DNA of 64,000 nucleotides from Tilletia caries (GCA_032718865.1 JALUTQ010000007.1:1054001-1118000), one strand, 5' to 3'. Positions 12,988 through 24,196 are shown, counted from the stretch's first letter. Translations and numbers: made by a program. Notes: generated from the letters alone by a model not told the origin.

Positions 12988-13846
12988 GCGCGCGGTTCTC
13001 CAACGTCTCGCTCTTCGGTGCACTGCCCGCGACGAGGTTCGAGAGCGCACAGTTTCCTCTCCCTCTTGTGTCAGCAGCACGGACCCCAGTCGATATTCCT
13101 TCATGCCTACCTCTTCCCTTGCTCGGCGATCTCGCACCTGACGACGAACAACAGCGCCCACACACCCCGCGGTCTTTCTTTCTCCTTACCACTTTCCCTG
13201 CTTCCAGGCCGGCCGTCGACCCCTTCCATCCCCTTCGAGCGACGTCTGGCTCTAAACGATACCACTACGGACTTCCCTGTCACGTCTAGCTCTTCATTGC
13301 TATTCCTGTTGTTTTTTCTTTATCCCGCCCCCTTCCTGTCAGTTTCCGCCGCCCACTTCATGTCCGATCCCATTGCCCTTTCCCAATTGCGAGCACCCTC
13401 TTCAGTGCATTCTGAATTTCTGACGATATTATTCTCAAACCCAGTCAAGTTTGAGAAACGTCCTGACTTGCAGGTGCGAAGTTGTTGATTGCTGTGCCTG
13501 GTCTACAGACTCGTGGTATTAGATGTTGAGTCAGAGCCGAAGGGTCTGCGGTCTTGAGCCTTGAAGAAGAGGGCGGAAAGGGTGATAGGTGTCGAGGAAG
13601 AGTGGAAAAGCTTGCACGATATTGGTTTCGGGGAGAACACTGGAGAGCTTGAAGAAGGGGTCGCAGAATCGAAAGTGGTGGAGGAAGCGTCGATCCGTCG
13701 AATTGACGAAGAGCTGCCTGCCGTATTACTTTGAAGGAAGTGACGAAGTTCTTGTGAGGTATGAGGACGAGGCCGAAGAATTGGAAGTAGTCGAGGAAAC
13801 CTCGGAGAGCTGCATGATGGACGGAAGAGCCGGAAGAACTTGAGTA
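12988..13846. other. Convergent 3' region
   Basis: Between ARF6 (+) and the methyltransferase (-). T-rich then purine-rich, consistent with two 3' UTRs; open frames here have no recognisable content. Confidence 0.45.
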
Positions 13847-15001
13847 TCAACCATGCTCCTCCGGCAAGTCATGTTTCGTGCCGAGGTCGTCGGTGTGCTG
13901 GGATCCTGTCGCTGTGCGAGAAGAATAAGAAGGAGAAGAGTGTGAGCCTTTCACCGCCTTTACGCGCAGGCGAACATACATGCACGACCATCGTTTGGAA
14001 GCGGGGTCATACATGTCTGTCCGACAGGCCGATATATTATCGTTAATAGCTCCCTCCCGATCTTTATCGGTGGCGAGCGCATTAATAAAGGCCCCTCCGA
14101 AGGTTTCAATCCACCCCAGCAAACCTGATTTTAATGGTAATGGGGTGATCCGAGGCACGAGCTCGGCGGAGAGGACGGTGAAAGGCGCAACGAGGGAGGC
14201 CGACTGGATGACGTTCGAGTAGGCCTCCGGCGAGGGGAAGTACCACGGGTCGACTTCCACCGGGTCTACGCCCCTCTTCTTGACGGCGCGATGGAGGGCC
14301 ATTCGAACACCGATCATGTTCATATGGCCGCCCATCTCGAGGGCGAGGATGCCGTGGGGCCGCAGGGCGGCGTGGATGTTTCGCATGACGAGGTCGGGAT
14401 GTTCGGCCATCCAGTGCAGCGCTGCGTTGCTGAAGACTCGATCGAAGGAGGCCAGCATGCCGCGCATCTCGAGGTATCGTTCGAGTTTGTACGCGTCGAC
14501 GACCTCGAAGTAGATCTCGGTGGCCTTGAGTCCCGACCGTCGCCATGCGGCACTTGCGGCGTCGATCATATGTTGACTGAGGTCGACACCGAGGACGAAT
14601 CCTCGTCGGCCGGTGACGGGATGGGGTTGGCAGACGATTCTGGCGGTCTCGATCGAGAGCACTCCCGTACCTGCGGTTGCCCGACAAGGAAGGAAATCCA
14701 GTCAGTCCGTAGACCGCAGTGCAAGGAAAGAGGGGTGGTCTCAAGACGCACCACAACCGACATCAAGCACGCGGTCGCCGGGTTGTGGATCGAGGAGCTT
14801 CATGACCGGGTATGTATTCTCTGGCGAGTATACCTACAGGGCCGGAAGAGGATGATGGTTTGGGCGAGGGGTGGGGTCAGAACTGCGAAGAACTGAAGAG
14901 CAGGACCCGTGGATATGGCCATGTGAGAGACTTACAAAGGAGGCATTCCGCTGGTAGACGTCCGCATTCTCGCTAATGTGGAAGGTGGTTCCTGTCATCA
15001 T
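13847..15001 (-). CDS. Class I SAM-dependent methyltransferase, Tam-like
   Basis: Exons (minus): 15001-14936, 14833-14752, 14670-13847; 323 aa. Start ATGATG at 15001. Motif I DRVLDVGCGTGVLSIETA is built across the exon 2/3 junction (GC, then G|GT), which supports the splice. Motif II is FVLGVDLSQHMIDAA, followed by FSNAALHWM and LRPHGILALEMGGHMN, typical of trans-aconitate-type methyltransferases. The family-like ending ACRTDMYDPASKRWSCMYVRLRV is followed by about 40 Ser/Thr-rich residues that may be a lineage tail or a missed splice. Substrate not deducible. Predicted cytosolic; no signal peptide or membrane segment. Confidence 0.8.
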
Positions 15002-15718
15002 TGCACAGTATAGCGAGTGGTACTTGAGGCTTGAGGTATATAGCGTCTGGAAGTGAAGTAAAGGTAGGAGATGTAGGAAGAGTGGAAGAAGAGGTGAACA
15101 CGCTCCTCCTTGGGAGAGGAAGGTCAAGGAGACAGGTTAAGTAAGACCTTTCGAGACCTGTTGCGTGCGGGCCAACCCACTGCAACTGGAGGTCCTTTGG
15201 TCCTGTTTATATGTGCAGCAACCTACCTGCCTTCCCACCATGCAACTTCTTCTGAGTGGCGAACCACGAAGCCAGCGTGAGACCGATGCGAGCCGGGTGG
15301 CCGGTAGCACCAGTGGATGAGTGTTCGCCGTTCGCCGTTCGCCGTTCGCCGCTCATGCTGCTGGGACATATGTATGTACAGTCTTCGCATAGGTGGGTGT
15401 GTGGGAGCCGTGCGACAATAATAATGGTTTCGGCAGGAATGCGCTCCGTTCCCGGAAGCCTTCTCTCTGTCTCTTGTGTTCCCTGTGGCTATGTTCTCTC
15501 GCGCTCCCTGGCAGTCCGAGCGTGCGTGGGTCTGGATTTGATCGTTGATCCAGCGAGCGAGCCGGGCGCGCGACGGCCTCGGGAGTTCGGGATATCGCGG
15601 CTTATTGAAGCTTGGACGCGCGGAGGCGGGGAGGCTTGCGCCACTCAACGAATCTATCTGCGGCATCTGGAGAAATTGGGCGTCAAGGGGACTCGGAATT
15701 CGGATCCGCTCCGGCGAG
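15002..15718. other. Intergenic, no supported gene
   Basis: Upstream of the methyltransferase. Contains a small imperfect 7-bp tandem repeat (TTCGCCG, about four copies near 15,327-15,352). Otherwise nothing recognised. Confidence 0.4.
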
Positions 15719-15720
15719 TA

Positions 15721-16281
15721 CACTGCCAATCGTCCATGGAGAACTGGGGATAGTCCTCAGCACGACACGTGAGGATTATCCTCGACGATATCGTGCGATC
15801 ATCTTACAACCCTCGTGGGATCCACGAGATCTGAGGAGATCCTCAGATAAATGAGCATCGCCTGGCATATTTTTTGTACAACGTTATTTATTTCTGAACA
15901 CCAGGTCCTAATTGAGCGCGTCAGCCAGCATTTGAATGATCCCCATGCTCTGGATTCGTGTTTCCAAAATTATGTCACACAATATATTTTAAAACTGGAA
16001 GTATCTGTTATGTGCTACGGCGCTCGTGGTTTAGTGGTAGCACCGCTGGATTCAGAAAAAAAAGTCCCGGGTTCGAATCCGGGTGTGAGTGGTTTTGTTT
16101 TTTTTCACTCATTTTTTTGGATTTCTGAGGATGATCGTGGGCTTAACATCTCGTGCGACTCTCAACGATTGAGCTCAAAATGATCGTGGGAAGTCCTGGG
16201 TCGGGTTAGCCTCACTTAGCCTCACGATGATCCTGCGAGATCCTCGCGATGGGTGAGGATCCTCGCAGCCGACTGGCAGTG
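15721..16281. mobile_element. 561 bp MITE with CACTGCC termini and TA duplication
   Basis: Left end CACTGCCAATCG and right end CGACTGGCAGTG are inverted repeats differing at one base, flanked on both sides by TA (15719-15720, 16282-16283), as for Tc1/mariner-type elements. Both arms are studded with variants of the palindrome GAGGATCCTC. No transposase inside; the centre holds a tRNA-like unit. Confidence 0.7.
16020..16093 (+). pseudogene. tRNA-like unit inside the MITE
   Basis: TGGTTTAGTGG is an A box, GGTTCGAATCC a perfect B box, and TTTT follows. The acceptor ends (CGCTCGT / GTGAGTG) pair only with several G-U pairs. The anticodon arm is replaced by an A8 run and the T-loop has one extra base. 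Probably Pol III-competent but not a working tRNA; a tRNA pseudogene or SINE head. Confidence 0.5.
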
Positions 16282-16502
16282 TAGTGCTTTCGGATTCCTG
16301 TGCTTAAATTCACAAACGACACTGAGCAGACAGAAGAAGATTATCGACTCCAGGATTGCCCAGCCTATCCTCCATGCCTCAATGCTCAAGCGACGTCTGT
16401 GGCGCGCGGACCCGCTCGACGTGCCCTTGAGCGCTTGAGCGCCGCAAGGATGCCACAACCATACACCGCCGCGCGAGTGAAACTACCCTAGGAGGGTCCG
16501 GT

Positions 16503-16536
16503 CACTGCTACCATGGGGGTTGTTTTAAGGGGTGTA
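16503..16536 (+). repeat. Left TIR of the MULE-type element
   Basis: 34 bp, identical in inverted orientation to 22462-22495. Confidence 0.85.
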
Positions 16537-17010
16537 AGACGCTTGTGGAACGCACGTGTTTACCTCATGTTATAATTTTCTATTTTGTTCCGCTGATTTG
16601 GGTGTTAAAACACCTTCTTAATGGTGTTAAAATTCAGTGGGCATAGTGATCACGTGACTGCTGCAGGGACGCGGGAAGTGAGACAAGGCGTCTCCAGACG
16701 CCTTCCTTACCGCCACCACCTTGCTCGACACCACGGCCCTCACCACACCCACCCGCGATGCCCAGCTCACCACAACATGTCATCCGCAGGTAGCAATACT
16801 GTAAATCGAGGGTTTCTGTCTTCAGAGAGCAGCATCAATTGAGTGTGGAAGCAGCTGTGAGCCTTTTGAGATACAGGGCAGAGACTCTGAGACCACCGAG
16901 CAGACCCATTCCAATTAGAGAAACTGAAAGTCTAACTTGTCTTCGGTTCTAACAGCCGTAGAACACCTGGACGCCCTTATTTCCTCGAATCTCGGAGATT
17001 CGGAGATTCA

Positions 17011-17049
17011 GCAGGCGCTGCCGGCGCCGCAGGCGCCGGCAGCGCCTGC
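17011..17049. repeat. Perfect 18-bp-arm hairpin near the left end
   Basis: Arms beginning GCAGGCGCTGCCGGC with loop GCA; follows the shared block GGACGCCCTTATTTCCTCGA by about 20 bp. Confidence 0.8.
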
Positions 17050-19730
17050 CCCTCCTCTCCTTCTGCATCACCATGAGCATTCAGCAAGCTATATATGTAG
17101 CTACAGTCGATTCACAAGTTCTATACAGCATACAGCATCTCGCGGTAATCAAGGCATCCCATGAGCCTATCGCGCGCGCACAACGTCGTCGTTCAAGCCT
17201 GAACAACACGCGCCTCAGTTACTCCTCGGGCTTGTTGTCCAGACTCCAGTGTTCTTCGCGTTCCTCTATAGCTGATCTTTGCGCCCCTCCGTAACTGCTG
17301 CTCCTGCTGACTCTTCTGCTCATCGGTCCTCCATTCTGTACCAGCCCCTGGGTTTCACTCCAGCCTCATGACTGACACTTGCTAACCTTCCTACCTTCTT
17401 TTTCATCGTTCCTTGCAGGTTATCTAAGGACTCTGCCGCTTTGGCCTTTTGCTACTCTTCCCATAATCCCATTCCTATCACGCATTCCTGCATGCGCACC
17501 GCTGTAGGATGGACACCTCGGGCTGCGCAATCGTCCTCTGCTTCTATTTCACACGGATTCCTTCTCTCTATGAGTAAGCATGCACGACTACTCCGTCACG
17601 ACTACTCCGTTATGTCTCCCATGCCCTGAACTATCAAAATCCTCGCCTCAGCTCCCCTTGCGCCACATCAACGCGCTCCCAATTAACTCCAGTCCACTAA
17701 CTTGTCGTCTCAATTATTCAGGCTACAGCTTTCAAGCCTGCGCACTCGCCAAAGGCCATAGATACCATAGCACCAGCAGTTCTTCCCCAATTCCTGCATA
17801 AAGGCGCAACCATACTGCACACTGTTGACGAGAAAAGAAAGACAGGCAGGAGGCAGGAGGCAAATACATTTGACCTTGGCAATGATCTATTGGGAACCAC
17901 ACAGTACAGAAAGACTACTCAGGACCACATAGAGTCATAGAGATCACTGTGCCCTGTGGGACAGTGGGAAACAGAACAAATACAGACACAAAGCACTGAG
18001 TAAAGAGAAATGGATTTGAGAAACACCTCGGTAGTGTGAATCGGACATGGAACAACGGTCGTTGAGCTGGCTACGAGTGAAGGCTGATGTTGTAAGAGTG
18101 AGAGGGGAAAAGATCAGAGCCCAGGGAGTCAGTCTGGCGTTGTAACAAGGAGCAGACCTTCTTCTCCTCTCCAGAGACACGCACTCAGCACGGCTGAAGT
18201 AGCCGCGAGTCCTGGCGCACCGTGAGCTGCTGGCGCACCGTGAGCGGGAGGGGAGGTGTTGTTGTGATCGACGGCGGAGAGAAGCTGCAATTTTCGTGAG
18301 AAGGTGAGGGGGTGGGAGGTGGTAAGAATTTAAATTATCGGTGTCTCAACACCCCATGAATGCATCGTTCAACAAGACATTCTACTCACGAAGCACAGAG
18401 TCCAAGTCCCAAGATCACCACAGCGCTATTTCGCTTCCAATTGGCAAGCGGGCGAGCAGCAGGCAGCGCAGCGACCGCAGGAAACGCCGGCCTGGCGGTA
18501 ATGCGCGGGAGTCGGGACGATGCGACGCGCGCGATCTAAGAGGGCACTGGACAGCAGCTGTGTTGGCGGGAGAAAGGAGAAGGCGGAGGCAGGTCATGAA
18601 TTGACGGGCAGCAGAGCAGTGGGCCAGGGTCTGGGCGGGTGGGACGTCAGAGGGGGCGGCGGCAGGAATGAACGACAAGCCTTGAAGAAGGCGCGGTCGT
18701 GACTCGTGGTGTGGTCAGAAGCGGGAGGAGTAGTGGACTGCTAACTGTTTGGCGATGGTGACGAAGAAGATTGGATGAAAATCAGAAACGTTCAAACATT
18801 GCTTCTTACAGACCATTGCTCACCACGACACCCTCATTAAGACACCAAAAAGAGGCGCAGTGGCATGACAACTGCTGCTCGCCCCTCCTGTTCCGCCAAG
18901 GCAGGCAGCGGGAATATGCGCGAGAGAGGTAGACAGCTGGGAGACGTGGTACAGTGGGACAATTTGGAACGTGAGCGGTGAGCTGAATGACTTGAGACTG
19001 CAAACAGATTGGCCAACGGTAAGTTGAACTCACCAGTGCCGTCTCCAGACACGAATCATGGGACGGCGGACAAGAAGAAATGAAGGAAGGCCGAGAGCAG
19101 GATGATCAGACTGTATGAGCGGGACAGAAGGTAGGCGTTAATAAGAGATGAAGGTTGGAGCGATGTAGCAGCCTACTCACCGCTTGCTCGGACTCACGCG
19201 ACACGACGACGCCAGACGTGTGGGGTGTGGCTAGTAGTAGGCGAGCGGGTAACTGGGAGCAGCATGTGAAAGGTGGTGAGAGCACGCCGGAGACGAAGCC
19301 AGAAGAGACAGTGTGGTGGTGCCAAGCAGGCAGCAGCACGCCCGGTAGACGGTGTACGGTCGACAGCGGACGGATGGAGAAGGCCGTAAGAGGGGCCCAA
19401 GATGCATCAGCCGCAACAGGCACCGGTGACCGGAGGAGCCAAGGTCTGCAAGGACCAGGAGCGGAGCCGACGCAGGCCTCGGAGCGAGGTCCTGGTTGGT
19501 ATCGCGCGCGGCCCGGACGAAGGTGGACGGAGAGCAAGGCGGGCCGGAGAGGGAGAGAGAAGGCAGATACACACCCTGCGGGGAGCGGGCTGGTCGACAG
19601 AATAAAGGCAAGGGAAACAAGCGATGGCGGATGGATGGATGGCTGGGTCAGAGATACGAAGAATGATATTATGCACGAGTTTCGTATGTCAAAACGCATA
19701 GAGAATGAATCAACGGCATGCTCACCATTT
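17050..19730. other. Left interior of the MULE-type element, no supported gene
   Basis: About 2.7 kb of mixed composition between the left hairpin and the 3' end of the transposase gene. Many short frames exist on both strands, some with GTGAGT-like sites, but none has recognisable protein content. A spliced accessory gene cannot be excluded. Confidence 0.4.
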
Positions 19731-22088
19731 TCACTGCTGGGTGTCGTGCGCATTACGGCGCTGCAGTACATCGGTCAGGAGGTGCCGCACAACCTCAAGG
19801 CGTGAACCGAGCTCCGCTGCGTTGTCGCGGCTGCAAACGAACTCGGGATCCAACATCACGCGTCGCAGCTGCTGGGTGAGAGTCGCGACCTTGTCAGACT
19901 CGGCCAGGACCATGGCAATGGCCTGGTCGCGCTCGGAACGCACACGAGCGGCAGCCTGGGACTGAGAGGCGGCTGCCGACGCGAGTTTCGTGTTCGCTGC
20001 GTTCGTTTGGAGGGCAGAGAGGGTTTGAACTGCAGGTGTGACCGACGATTTGACCTTGCGCGAGAACTGTGCAAGGGGGAGACCCAGAACTCGGTGCGCA
20101 AGCCACATGTGCTTGCAGGGGAACTCGCTGTGAAGGAAAGAAGGGCAGGTACACGCGACAAGCTCATGCTCGTCGCCAAGAGCATCCATGGCTTGTCGCA
20201 GCTGGTATTGGGTGCCGGAGGCGGAGAAAGAGTCGATTGTGATGGCTCCCTCGTCGTCCTGGGAAAGAAGCGCCAGCGCCTCGGCGTACGCGAGAGCAGT
20301 GGCTTTCCGTTTTGCCTCCCGGTCGCTCTTGCTCAACGCGCATGCCTGGAGGCCGAGGGTGATCCGCAGCTCGTTAGTGCGATGATCTTGAACGCACTGC
20401 CGGAGCAAGAACCAGAGAAGCACGTCGACACCTTGCTTGCGCATCAAGCCAAGGTACAACGTTTTTAGCTGGTTGTGCCAGGACTCGACGAAATTGTTGG
20501 TGTCCACCCCCCGATGTGCCTCCTGCCGCCATGCTCGTGCCCATACTTCCTTCCTTGTCAACCATTGCTCCTCCACATACTTAACCCAGTCTGGACAACA
20601 CCGCCATTCCGCCAAGTACGCTGATGCAGCTGAAGCAAACGCTTCTCTCGTGGAAGCATTCATCAACTTGATGAAGCCCTCGCGCGCTCGACGTTGGGTT
20701 TGCTGATTGTCACTGATGCGAAGGGCGCCAGGAGGATGACCGCCGTGTCCTTTGACCTTGAGTTTGCTGCTAGCCGTCATTGCCTTCAGCATATGCCAGT
20801 CGCAGAACAGGATGGTAGGAGTGGAGGGAGTAGGGAAGGCGTTCCGGATGGCGCTGACCTCCGTAACCGAGCAGTCGATCATCATTTGAAGAGGCTGGAA
20901 TCGCACGCGTGGGTGCCTCCGGAGCGCTTCGAGCCAGAAGATGATGGAATGAGCTGCTTCACTGTTGGTCAACATGAAGGAAACTGGGATTCCTTGTCCG
21001 GTGGTGGTGCTACGAACGACGAGGGAATAGAGCCACACCTTTTCGTTTTTTTCGAAGCCGAAGCACGTGTTATGAGTCGAGTCCATACTGACAATGCTTT
21101 GCTGACCGTGAGCAAGCAGCATATCGACTTGCCAACTCGTCATAAAGTATGCCGCCCATGTTCGCTCACTGTCGGCGCAAGGTATGTCCAGTTTGAGTGC
21201 GGCGAGACCGCCTTCTTGATCCACATCCTCGCTCCATTTTTGCAAGCTGTCCTGTCGATTTCCTGCTTTGCGGGCGACAGAGAGCAACTGCTTTCGGAGC
21301 TCGTTGTAGACGTCCATATGGCGTATCCTCAGTGCTTCGGGCACTGCTTGAAGGACGCCTGCGCTTCTCTCCAGCCGCTGTAGATCCTCTTCGCTGAGTC
21401 GAAGAAGGTTCCGGATTGCCTTCCAGTCACGGCCTTCCGCAACACGAGCTGCGAGCCATTGGCGTACTCGCTTCGGGAGACGAGATTCAGCCACTGATTG
21501 CATTGATGAGACGTCGTGTCCGGTATGTTGGTGCCTCCATTTGATGTAGATACGCCGTTCACCTATGGGCTGGCAGGCAACAAAGGTGGCTTTGCATCCG
21601 ACCTTGATCGATGGCAGACGACGTCGACGCTTTGCTGGACTGAGGTTTTCCTGCATAGGCTTGCTCTGTGGACGGCCTGCATGGTCGCATTGGTACCGCT
21701 GACGCCAAAGAAGCATATTGGCAGTGAGCAGGGCTTCTGCTGCAGCCGCACGGCCAGCAGCATTGGGGCGTCCATTTTGAGCAAAGTTGGCGTCCTGCTT
21801 ATCATCATCGCCTGCTTCTCGTCCAGCCTCCGCCCCGAGAAGACCCAAAGCCTCATCCATGACCTGTCCACCTGGTTGATTTCCGTCAACCAAATCTTCA
21901 CCGCCCACCCTGTCCCTTCTAACCATATTCCATTTGCCTGGGATGGAAACCATCCACGCTTCAAGCTCCTGCGCATCCTCCACCACAACCCAAACGGTGT
22001 CTCCAGCAGCCTGATAGGGCAAAACAGTGCGGAGAGAGCGGAACAGGCGCAAACTCACTGCCTCCATCTTGATTGCTGACGCGCGCAA
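19731..22088 (-). CDS. MULE-type transposase with SWIM zinc finger
   Basis: Single 785-aa open frame with no stop. An N-terminal DNA-binding region contains CDHAGRP...KVGCKATFVA and KWRHQHTGHD (WRKY/FLYWCH-like Cys/His pattern). The DDE core follows: first Asp in VSMDSTHNTCFGFEKNEKVW, then YSLVVRSTTTGQGIPVSFML, LQMMIDCSVTEVSAI, FCDWHMLKAM and a Glu in NNFVESWHNQLK. A SWIM finger CTCPSFLHSEFPCKHMWLAH lies near residue 645, then a coiled-coil tail. This order (zinc finger, MULE DDE, SWIM) is that of Mutator-like transposases. Intact, so possibly active. Met codons at residues 1 and 8 are alternative starts. Confidence 0.88.
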   Translation of the reverse strand: MRASAIKMEAVSLRLFRSLRTVLPYQAAGDTVWVVVEDAQELEAWMVSIPGKWNMVRRDRVGGEDLVDGNQPGGQVMDEALGLLGAEAGREAGDDDKQDANFAQNGRPNAAGRAAAAEALLTANMLLWRQRYQCDHAGRPQSKPMQENLSPAKRRRRLPSIKVGCKATFVACQPIGERRIYIKWRHQHTGHDVSSMQSVAESRLPKRVRQWLAARVAEGRDWKAIRNLLRLSEEDLQRLERSAGVLQAVPEALRIRHMDVYNELRKQLLSVARKAGNRQDSLQKWSEDVDQEGGLAALKLDIPCADSERTWAAYFMTSWQVDMLLAHGQQSIVSMDSTHNTCFGFEKNEKVWLYSLVVRSTTTGQGIPVSFMLTNSEAAHSIIFWLEALRRHPRVRFQPLQMMIDCSVTEVSAIRNAFPTPSTPTILFCDWHMLKAMTASSKLKVKGHGGHPPGALRISDNQQTQRRAREGFIKLMNASTREAFASAASAYLAEWRCCPDWVKYVEEQWLTRKEVWARAWRQEAHRGVDTNNFVESWHNQLKTLYLGLMRKQGVDVLLWFLLRQCVQDHRTNELRITLGLQACALSKSDREAKRKATALAYAEALALLSQDDEGAITIDSFSASGTQYQLRQAMDALGDEHELVACTCPSFLHSEFPCKHMWLAHRVLGLPLAQFSRKVKSSVTPAVQTLSALQTNAANTKLASAAASQSQAAARVRSERDQAIAMVLAESDKVATLTQQLRRVMLDPEFVCSRDNAAELGSRLEVVRHLLTDVLQRRNAHDTQQ

Positions 22089-22261
22089 ATGCTTGATTTT
22101 CTGAAAAGGCTGGGATGAAGTGGTGATGGAATGAAAGTGTGGAATGTGATGGTGGTAGAAGTAAAGTGGTGGACGTAGAGGTGAAGAAGCTGCGGACCGA
22201 CGCGTCGACGCGTCGAGTCGTCCAGCGACAGTATTACGTAATTGCGCGCGGTCGCTGAACG

Positions 22262-22289
22262 CGACAAACCGCCTGTAGGCGGTTTGTCG
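22262..22289. repeat. Perfect 12-bp-arm hairpin near the right end
   Basis: CGACAAACCGCC, loop TGTA, GGCGGTTTGTCG. It occupies the same position next to the shared block as the left hairpin, with unrelated sequence. Confidence 0.8.
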
Positions 22290-22461
22290 GTTCGAGGAAA
22301 TAAGGGCGTCCAGAACACCTCCAATACGTCATTGTTTTAAAGCATGAGTCCGCACCACCTAAAACGCTGCAGTTTTTGCCTAACCCTTAAAACGCCTCCA
22401 CAACAGGGATGTTTTGAGAGAACCGTAAAATCATTGTAAAACAAATTATTACGAAGTGCTA

Positions 22462-22495
22462 TACACCCCTTAAAACAACCCCCATGGTAGCAGTG
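22462..22495 (-). repeat. Right TIR of the MULE-type element
   Basis: 34 bp, exact inverted copy of 16503-16536. Confidence 0.85.
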
Positions 22496-22498
22496 GGT

Positions 22499-24191
22499 AA
22501 GACGTCCGCGGGTGGTCTCTCCAAAAATGCTCCTCCAAGGCGTATCTGCGCTCCATTTCTAAAGGGTCTGGGCAGAATGCTCCCAGGACCCTTTTCGTCC
22601 AAAACGTCCCAGGAGCATCCTGGCGCCAACGCTCCGGGGGCCATCCTGTCAATACTATCTAGGAACGATCTCCCACTGATATGATCTCAGGAGCATCCCA
22701 CAGGCCACTGACACCAGTAAAAAATATGAATAGAAAGCGAAAATGGATTGCTAAAATGAGCCATAGCATACAGCAGCGAAAAGAGAGGTCAATTGACCGA
22801 GACGCCTGGAAGAATTCCATCAAGCAACCTCCTCCCTCCAATTCCCTCCTGAATCCGATGTCTTGGGCCGCCCGCCGTAAACCGTCGAGCTTTTGAAGGC
22901 GAAGACTGAAAGGCATCAGCAAGCGAGAACGTTGAGACTTGGAGGGGAACACTCACTGATTGAGGCCTGAAAAGTCATGTCCCCAGAGGGCCATCTATGG
23001 AGAGGCGTGCTGCGGTCATGAGAAGCACAGAACAGACGCGAGTCAGTAAAACAGTGACTGTCCACAGTCCACGCAGCCAAAGTAAGGAAGACGTACGTGC
23101 TGATACTTCTGTTGAGATAAATCAGAAGAAAGGAAGAGAGCAGACAGAAAGTGTGCACATCTATGATCTACTCACCTCTGTCTTAGCGTCGTGGAAACGG
23201 CATCGGAGCTGACCAGAAAAGATGGGAAGAAAGATGTCAGCGTCTAGCGATGAGCGGGGTATGACTCTCGGGTGACTGAAGGTGGTATGAAGAGCTGCTG
23301 CTGCTGAAGAGTGAGTGAGTGAGTGAGTGAGTGAGTGAGTGAGTGAGTGAGTGAGTGAGTGAGTGAGTGAGTGAGTGAGTGAGTGAGTCAGTCAGTCAGC
23401 CAGCCGGAGTGTCTTCGCAAGCAGAGGGGTTAAGGGAGCAGCGCGTACCCTCTGCGCGTCATCCACCATGCCTTCGCACAGGCCCCAGTGTCGAGATGCG
23501 TTGGTGGGGTAAGATTGCGGAGGAGGGCGAAGAGAGGCGCGGGCTGGTTGTGTTTTGAGCTGCTGATGGGGTGCAATTGAGGTCAGTGAGGGAGTGAGGG
23601 GGACAAGTGAGGAGAGGAGGGGGAAGAACCACTGCGGATCGTGTGCTGTGATGGTGTGCTGTGACGGTGTGAGCGAGTTGAGGATGTGTGCCGTGTGTGA
23701 GAGGCTGTGCCCTGTGGTGGTCAGTAAGGAGGGAACGTGGTTCGTGGAGGGGCGAAAGGGGCGAAGGCGCGAGGCGGAGAGGCCCATGCGCGCACACGCG
23801 TCTGCTTGAGCTTGGGCCATCCTGGTGCGAGATCCAGAGACAGTCGGCCTGTGGTTGATTCGGGGAGGGTCTTCTGTTGGATCTATCCGGGGATGGTTGG
23901 CTTGAGGATGCTCCCAGGATGGTTCGACTCCACAACGGTCCAGGGACAATCGGCGGAAACGTTGGAAATACATTTTGGGAAAACGTTACGCCTCAAATTC
24001 TCAGACTCATCCCCAGACGCTCCGGCCAAACCATCCTCAGAAGGTCTACACCGCCAAATCACCCATGGGCCAGTTCACTCGTTTGGCGGTGTAGGCAGTT
24101 GCCTGGGCCATCGTTTCCAGTAATGGGCGCGCAACAGCACGGCAATTGAAGCGTTCGGTTCGGCTAAACTCACATATACACAGCCAATGTA
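22499..24191. other. Gene-free region with scattered ATGCTCC/GGAGCAT words
   Basis: No supported gene. Near 22,520-22,700 and again near 23,905-24,030 there are inverted and direct copies of short words such as ATGCTCC and AGGAGCATCC, resembling the word arrays of the nearby MITEs, but I could not find matching termini. Contains a GTGA microsatellite. Confidence 0.4.
23309..23388. repeat. (GTGA)n microsatellite
   Basis: About 20 near-perfect tandem copies of the tetranucleotide, grading into GTCA and GCCA units at the right edge. Confidence 0.9.
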
Positions 24192-24196
24192 GAGTG

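Larger units (their letters stand above)
16503..22495 (-). mobile_element. 6.0 kb DNA transposon with MULE-type transposase
   Basis: Perfect 34 bp terminal inverted repeats (16503-16536 and 22462-22495) beginning CACTGCTACCATGGGGGTTG, flanked by GGT on both sides (16500-16502, 22496-22498). A second inverted block, GGACGCCCTTATTTCCTCGA, recurs about 460 bp inside the left end and about 190 bp inside the right end, each followed by a perfect hairpin. The transposase lies in the right half on the minus strand. A 3 bp duplication and CACTG ends are more like CACTA-type elements, whereas MULEs usually make 8-11 bp; three bases could match by chance. Confidence 0.7.

Noticed and set aside
16020..16093. 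Functional tRNA gene
   Set aside because: Boxes A and B are good but the anticodon arm is an A8 run and the T-loop has an extra base.
19106..19805. Open frames on both strands at 19.1-19.8 kb
   Set aside because: Mutual shadows in GC-rich DNA with no family motif and no consistent splice partners.
16503..22495. CACTA-superfamily assignment from CACTG ends and 3 bp duplication
   Set aside because: The encoded protein has MULE DDE and SWIM motifs; the ends are reported as unusual instead.
23309..23388. CRISPR-like or regulatory repeat
   Set aside because: Plain GTGA microsatellite without spacers.
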